Positions 8,072 through 12,270 of a stretch of DNA of 12,270 bases are shown one piece after another. Made by a program: the position numbers and the translations under genes. Source of the stretch: Larix sibirica (Eukaryota > Streptophyta > Pinopsida > Pinales > Pinaceae); contig NWUY0300028906.1 of assembly GCA_004151065.3 (NCBI GenBank), forward strand, positions 20,083-32,352, in the 5' to 3' direction. Under the pieces are notes generated by a model. That model was not told the origin of the DNA and did no database searches. It saw only the letters and a program-made list of their open reading frames with translations. Positions within the stretch are counted from its first letter, which is position 1, and each line of letters begins with the position of its first letter.

Positions 8072-9603
8072 TTATTTTTGTGACCCTTCCGCAACTACAG
8101 TACCAAGTCCATAACTTTCTGAATCAGCTCCCACAGTCTCTGTTGAAATCGTTCTCCAAGATGAGTCTCCATGACCAGAGCTACCATATAGGTTACTGTG
8201 TGCACTTCCATATCCCCCGGTCATTGAGGTATATGGGGTGATCCCCAATCCATGCCCACTGTTTTGTGCTGCATAAGCTCCACTTGAAGCATAATCAATT
8301 CCAGTGATCCCATACGCATTAGCATAAACAACATTGCTTCCATTTGATTGGCCATTGTCAACTTGAGCTGGGCCCCAGCCTCCGGCTTCCATGTAGCCAG
8401 TTATGCCCGCACTTCTTGGGGCTCCATATCCAACAGTACTACCTGTGTTTCCATAAGCCATGACTGCACCACCCCACATGTTTGTACCTGGAGTAACATT
8501 AGTACCATACTCTCCTTTCCCTTCCTTGCCTGCTCCATAGCCCATAGGACCTACATAGCTAATGGGAGCTCCTCCAAAACTACTTCCAGTGCTTGTGCCA
8601 TAGCTAGGAATATTGTTTACAAAATTAGTGTGGCCATAGCTACCTCTAATCATGGCAGGCCCATATCCCACACCATTTCCATAACCAGGAGCGTTGTACC
8701 CAGCAGGTCCATATGTAGGATAAGCCCCTCTCCCTCCTAGTGCAGTGCCATTAATACTGTTTATTGTAAGTCCATAGCCCACTGCAGGATTTGAATTGAA
8801 GCCATGCCCATAGCTAGCACCAAAATTCCCCCCACTACTTGCACCAGCACCAAATCTACCTGCACGAGGCCGAATATGTCCACTAGAGAGCTCCTTAGGG
8901 ATTGATCGCTTGACTTCTACCAGCTTCCCATTAAGCTCATGAAAACGCTTTTGTACAACAACATCTACAGCATCTTCTGAGTCATATGTGATGAAGCCAA
9001 ATCCTCGAGGTCTTTGACTTCCGGGATCATACATTACAACCACATCGGTAATTGTGCCAAACTGCTCAAAATATTTTCTGAAGTCATTCTCGGTAACAGT
9101 AGGTGCTAAGCCACCAACAAACATCTTCTTTGTCCTAATTTGACCGGCTGGCTTACGGCCGCCAACATTGCTCCTAGTCAGGCTATGCTGCTCATCTCTG
9201 GAAATTGCTTTTCTGGCTTCCACCTAAATATTTAATGAAAACAAAGAAATATGCACTATTCATAACTTGTAAACAGTTTCCACTAGACACACTAATGACC
9301 TTACTCATGCTAGACCTTTCTAGTCAATATGGTAATGACTTTACTCCTAGACCTTTCTAGTCAATATACTAAGCAACTTACCGTTCGGCCATCAATGTTG
9401 TGTTTTTTCAAGACGACCCTGTCTGCCACAGCTGGATCTGCAAAAACAACAAAGCCAAACCCCCGTGCCGAGCCTGTGATCCTATCCTTCATAATCACGA
9501 CTTCCAGGACATGTCCAAACATTCCAAAATAATCTTTGAGTTGATCCTCTGTTGTCTCCCATGATATACCACCAATGAAGAGCTTCCCCTGGTCTGAATC
9601 CAT
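8072..9603 (-). CDS. hnRNP A/B-like RNA-binding protein with two RRMs and a Gly/Tyr-rich tail
   Basis: The coding exons are 9603-9382 and 9223-8072, joined in phase 0 across a 158-bp intron (donor GTAAGT at 9381, acceptor TATTTAG at 9224), giving 457 residues. The start is the ATG at 9603, reading MDSDQGKLFIGGISW, the typical N-terminus of the plant hnRNP 1/RNP1 group. An earlier open codon at 9618 lies across a splice acceptor and is not the start. RRM1 is about residues 8-84, with RNP2 LFIGGI (8-13) and RNP1 RGFGFVVF (47-54). The intron falls inside RRM1, before VEARKAISRDEQ. RRM2 is about 108-183, with RNP2 MFVGGL (108-113) and RNP1 RGFGFITY (147-154). The aromatic RNA-contacting residues are intact in both. 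Residues 187-457 are low complexity, rich in Gly, Tyr, Ser and Asn with many GYG motifs, and close with SSWRTISTETVG and SYGLG, like the conserved end of the RNP1 group as I recall it. Such proteins bind nuclear and cytoplasmic mRNA in splicing, export or stress granules. Target RNAs cannot be read from sequence. Confidence 0.95.
9293..9367. repeat. Imperfect tandem duplication inside the coding intron
   Basis: A 38-bp unit (9293-9330) is repeated as a 35-bp unit (9333-9367), with one substitution and a 3-bp gap. The shared 21-bp core starts CTAGACCTTTCTAG, itself a short hairpin (CTAGA, CCTT loop, TCTAG). Together they fill almost half of the 158-bp intron and end 9 bp from its GTAAGT donor. 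Confidence 0.88.
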
Positions 9604-9612
9604 AATACAGCA

Positions 9613-10616
9613 CTGCAAAATCTCAAGTTACTCTCCAAGTCCGCATCATGTAAAGACCAATGACCACACACCAAATATATATATGTCATGAAAACATGAA
9701 GGTTCGATTGTCAAATCTGAATCATACAAAACCCCCCACAATAGCTAGACAAATTATATCATAACATAATTTTGATACCTGTCATCAATTCCATCTCATA
9801 AAGATTCTTCGGATTACAAACTAAATATAAATGCTTAAAATTTGCAAAGTGACTGTATCATATTACAGTGAATCCAGACTTACTGCTTAAGCAGTGTGTA
9901 TCAGGAATTCCATTTCAAAACATAACAAATCCTGGGATCTCTAACTACATTGGATATACCAAATGCATGTAATTATAACAACAATCTCACTCACTAAAAC
10001 GATATCATTAGATGATTTCATGCACCAATTAAACATGTTTAAAAAATAGTTCCAAAAATGATGACACGGTAATATCAGAACAAATGGGGGCAAACAAGCA
10101 TATGATATGATGTAAAAACGGAGTTCTCAATTTTTTATTGTGTCAAAATTAATTTCCATGTTTCTGGCCATGAAAGAAGAGAAGAAGCATATGCAAGTTC
10201 CCTAGCCTGAATTGACTGATATCCCTAAAATGATATCAGAAATATGTTTGAAAGGTCCCTAGCATGCTGCCCTTGCCTAAAGAGTTGAGACATCTTGCAA
10301 TTCATTGATTCCCTCTACGCCACCACAGACGAAAGGCTTTAAAATGAAAAGGGGAATACCAGGCATTGACCCAACCAGTATGAATTCAACCATTGATCCC
10401 GAAACAAAGAATCCACTACAAACTCAATCTCAGCTACCCAATTCAAAAAGAGGTTCAATTTCATAATCCAATCAAAAAGACTTTTGATTTTGGGGTGACT
10501 AAGTAAAATTAGCCCACGAGACTAGGATATAATTAGGCTGAACAGATGGTTATTAGCTAACAACAAAAATATATAAAACCAAGTAAGATACAGACAAATA
10601 TGTAGAAGAAAATCAC
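9613..10616 (-). other. Leader (5' UTR) intron of the hnRNP gene
   Basis: A clear acceptor, GAGATTTTGCAG at 9613, sits 9 nt before the start codon, so the leader must be spliced. The best partner donor is CTCAG/GTGATT with exon end 10617, giving a 1,004-bp AT-rich intron. Another, stronger donor (AAGCG/GTAAGT, exon end 10777) lies further upstream. It could splice to the acceptor GGTCTCAG (exon start 10644), leaving a 28-nt leader exon at 10617-10644, or directly to 9612. Long first introns in the leader are common in plant RNA-binding protein genes and often raise expression. Within the intron I see no other gene. Confidence 0.65.
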
Positions 10617-10776
10617 CTGAGCGTTTAATAGAGACACCAAGAAGCTGAGACCAACAAGTAAACGCAGGCACGTTGATTAAATAAAACTCCACAACGAGAA
10701 TCGAACAATTTCGCCTACGAACAACGCATAAGGAAATTAAAAGGAAAAAGAATAAAGAGGATTCCTCTTTACTTAC

Positions 10777-11020
10777 CGCTTGAAGTAAAAAACCAAGCAG
10801 ATTTCATGAAGAAAAAAAACTCCGATTCATGGAGTAACTCTTGAGAGAATTTTGAGGCACAAAAGTGCATAGGAATCTACCAATCTGTTTTGATTAAACC
10901 AGGAGTGAGCAATTACTAGTAGTGGTGATATCTTGTTTGCCATGAGTGGAATACGAGGTTGGCCGCACCGATGCTTTAGTTAAGTTCGAATCCAATCTGA
11001 ACATATTCTGTGCTTTTGAA
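10777..11020 (-). other. Probable first leader exon of the hnRNP gene
   Basis: The 3' end is set by the consensus donor GTAAGT at 10776. The 5' end is a guess of about 30 nt downstream of the minus-strand TATA-like sequence at 11055-11045. The exon contains upstream ATGs, notably at 10869, opening a frame that begins MHFCASKFSQELL and runs to the donor. Transcript data would be needed to fix both ends. Confidence 0.4.
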
Positions 11021-11044
11021 AGGGGTGTTGTTATAAGACTTTTG

Positions 11045-11055
11045 GATATATAAAT
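11045..11055. promoter_or_regulatory. TATA-like element upstream of the hnRNP gene
   Basis: The minus strand reads TTTATATATCC, suitably placed for transcription of the hnRNP leader. The same bases read GGATATATAAA on the plus strand, where a pyrimidine-rich patch (11095-11136, CTCTCTCTCACTTTCC and similar) follows as in many plant core promoters. Either or both directions are possible. The element lies inside the duplicated block and recurs at 11392-11402. Confidence 0.4.
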
Positions 11056-11234
11056 GAGAGATTTGACGACGTTGAGGAAGGTGGTCTCGTGCATTTTCTC
11101 TCTCACTTTCCTTCCATTTTCTCTCTCTCAACTTTCGTTATAAACATATTGAGCATAGATAAACTTTTGGCAAAATGGAGCAAAGTCATATTATAAATAT
11201 CAATAAGTATTATTAAAAATAAAGTCTTAAGTGA

Positions 11235-11326
11235 TCCATGGGGTGTAGAATAGATGGTGAATGGGTGTATTGTTAAGCTCCTTGTGTTAGGTCACCGGTT
11301 CGAAACTCCGTGCTTACAAAAAAAAA
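11235..11326 (+). mobile_element. Small tRNA-derived SINE, copy 1 (no right target-site duplication)
   Basis: It starts TCCATGGGGTGTAG right after AAAGTCTTAAGTGA. An A-box-like TGGTGAATGGG is at 11255-11265 and a B box GGTTCGAAACTCC at 11297-11309. It ends in nine or so A. The following bases, GACTAGGTAT, do not repeat the left flank, unlike copy 2. The ambiguous base N follows at 11337. It may therefore be the sequence of another member of the family joined here in assembly. Confidence 0.6.
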
Positions 11327-11336
11327 GACTAGGTAT

Positions 11337-11337
11337 N
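11337..11337. other. Ambiguous base N at the repeat junction
   Basis: The only non-ACGT base in the window lies three bases before the second copy begins. This is where a gap or forced join would be expected. Confidence 0.98.
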
Positions 11338-11339
11338 AA

Positions 11340-11683
11340 CAATCTGAACATATTCTGTGCTTTTGAAAGGGGTGTTGTTATAAGACTTTTGGATATATAA
11401 ATGAGAGATTTGACGACGTTGAGGAAGGTGGTCTCGTGCATTTTCTCTCTCACTTTCCTTCCATTTTCTCTCTCTCAACTTTCGTTATAAACATATTGAG
11501 CATAGATAAACTTTTGGCAAAATGGAGCAAAGTCATATTATAAATATCAATAAGTATTATTAAAAATAAAGTCTTAAGTGATCCATGGGGTATAGAATGG
11601 ATGGTGAATGGGTGTATTGTTGCACTCCTTGTGTTAGATCATTGGTTCGAAACTCCATGGGTACTAGCTTACCAAAAAACAAA
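11340..11683. repeat. Direct repeat copy 2 (hnRNP upstream region plus SINE)
   Basis: This is the second copy of the block at 10993-11326. It carries the same TATA-like and CT-rich sequences, then the SINE with both flanking duplications, and continues into single-copy-looking DNA. Confidence 0.93.
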
Positions 11684-11697
11684 AAAGTCTTAAGTGA
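11568..11697 (+). mobile_element. SINE, copy 2, with perfect 14-bp target-site duplication
   Basis: AAAGTCTTAAGTGA occurs at 11568-11581 and again at 11684-11697. Between them lies an element of about 102 bp. It starts TCCATGGGGTATAG, has an A-box-like TGGTGAATGGG (11602-11612), then after 31 nt a B box GGTTCGAAACTCC (11644-11656), and ends in an A-rich tail (ACCAAAAAACAAA). Pol III boxes at normal spacing, an A-rich 3' end and flanking duplications are the marks of SINE insertion by LINE machinery. The exact duplication suggests a fairly young insertion. It is short even for plant SINEs. I cannot name the family. Confidence 0.8.
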
Positions 11698-12270
11698 ATT
11701 CTTGTATTATGAATAATGTCACTCCTTTATCTTTATTATCAGAATATATATTGGGGTAAATGTAAAGCCTAGTTGTATTGAGATAAGCAAGGTACACTCT
11801 AAGAGCGATTGTGGGAGTTAAGGGGGGTTTGCGGTGTGATGGTTTTGGTCTTATAGGGTTTTTGCAATGAAGGTGATAAAAGGCTCTGGGGGGGACCTAT
11901 TTCCCTCCCCATGGAGTAGAACATAGAACAACCAGACTATGGAGAAGATGAAGGATCAAATCCAAAGCCAGTCTTCCACTCCTATCAAGATTCATTGGAG
12001 ATGTAGGGTAAATTTAAGCACCATGGTGTGAGACTATTAGATGCACAGTTGGAAGTCTCTTGATCGATGAGCACAACAAAGAACATACATAGAGCAAAGT
12101 TAAAGATATAACCTAAATCTTCATATGTCCTTTAGGCACCAAATAATGAATTTTTGCATGAGGGGATATCAATTTCAGTCGTAGGGATTAAGTATCAAGG
12201 TACTCCTGCTTTTACTCATCTTTTTTATTCTTCCTTGGAACAAAGATAGGCCATTAACCCTACTATAGTG
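11698..12270. other. No gene recognised; possible old LTR-retrotransposon remnant
   Basis: No coding frame with a known domain was found. The stretch at about 11890-11930, with TTCCCTCCCCATGGAGTAGA, faintly recalls the CCCCGTGGA-TAGG segment common in plant Copia LTRs. There are no visible LTR ends, primer-binding site or polypurine tract, so this is only a hint. Confidence 0.25.

Larger units (their letters stand above)
10993..11326. repeat. Direct repeat copy 1 (hnRNP upstream region plus SINE)
   Basis: This block matches 11340-11683 at an offset of 347 bp. Bases 10993-11244 are identical to 11340-11591 (252 bp, by eye). After that, about a dozen substitutions plus an indel accumulate inside the SINE. 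Past the SINE tail the two copies no longer match. Confidence 0.93.

Noticed and set aside
8348-8740. A 130-codon plus-strand open frame opposite the hnRNP tail
   Set aside because: Gly (GGN) and Tyr (TAY) codons read in reverse give Pro, Ser, Ala, Thr and Val type codons and rarely stops, so a long antisense frame is expected. It has no domain.
9361-9618. Reading the first hnRNP exon as a complete 85-residue protein
   Set aside because: Its last residues run into a GTAAGT splice donor and its first codons cross a splice acceptor. The true exon is 9603-9382 joined to the second exon.
10894-11106. A 70-codon minus-strand frame upstream of the hnRNP gene
   Set aside because: It covers the predicted promoter and leader, has no family features, and half of it is inside the suspect duplicated block.
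11235-11326. A tRNA gene, because of the GGTTCGAAACTCC B box
   Set aside because: No cloverleaf can be drawn: the acceptor and anticodon arms do not pair. The flanking duplication and A-rich tail of the sister copy show a SINE.
1-12270. A previously undescribed multi-gene system
   Set aside because: Only one intact gene and one gene end are present. The rest is transposon remains, simple repeats and AT-rich DNA, with no sign of linked function.

Overview
The window looks like nuclear DNA of a flowering or other seed plant. The support is a two-RRM hnRNP-type gene with plant-style GT-AG introns and long AT-rich untranslated regions, a plant senescence/ERD7-type gene end, remains of a plant L1-type LINE whose ORF1 carries a DUF4283-like domain, and tRNA-derived SINEs. 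Nothing here allows a species name. There is no operon, CRISPR array, phage or other prokaryotic content.

Layout. 1-1290: on the minus strand, the last two coding exons of a senescence/dehydration-associated (ERD7-like) gene (381-510 and 605-668), with a weaker candidate third exon ending at 865. 1289-1650: three separate short tandem repeats. 1753-2286 (+): a decayed reading frame of unknown family with four internal stops. 2287-3180: nothing recognisable. 3220-3474: a degenerate minisatellite. 3521-5480 (-): a broken LINE with ORF1 (DUF4283-like plus a damaged zinc knuckle) and the endonuclease half of ORF2, but no reverse transcriptase. 6069-6300 (-): a probable tRNA-derived SINE ending in TA/GA microsatellite, followed by a TG/ATGT microsatellite with a 24-bp palindrome. 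6370-7640: AT-rich, nothing recognisable.

7650-11060 (-): the main intact gene, an hnRNP A/B-like RNA-binding protein of 457 residues. Two coding exons (9603-9382 and 9223-8072) are separated by a 158-bp intron. There is good splice-site evidence for a long intron in the 5' leader and a probable intron just after the stop codon in the 3' UTR. The protein has two RRMs and a long Gly/Tyr/Ser/Asn-rich tail.

10993-11683: the upstream region is present twice as a direct repeat. The first 252 bp are identical, and the single ambiguous base N (11337) sits exactly between the copies. Copy 2 ends in a small SINE with a perfect 14-bp target-site duplication. Copy 1 diverges only inside the SINE and lacks the right-hand duplication. 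The likeliest reading is an unmerged contig overlap rather than a real duplication. 11698-12270 holds no clear gene.

I see no new multi-gene system. The observations most worth following are the duplication/N junction, the SINE insertion, the possible NMD-type control of the hnRNP gene through its 3' UTR intron, and the unidentified decayed frame at 1753-2286.
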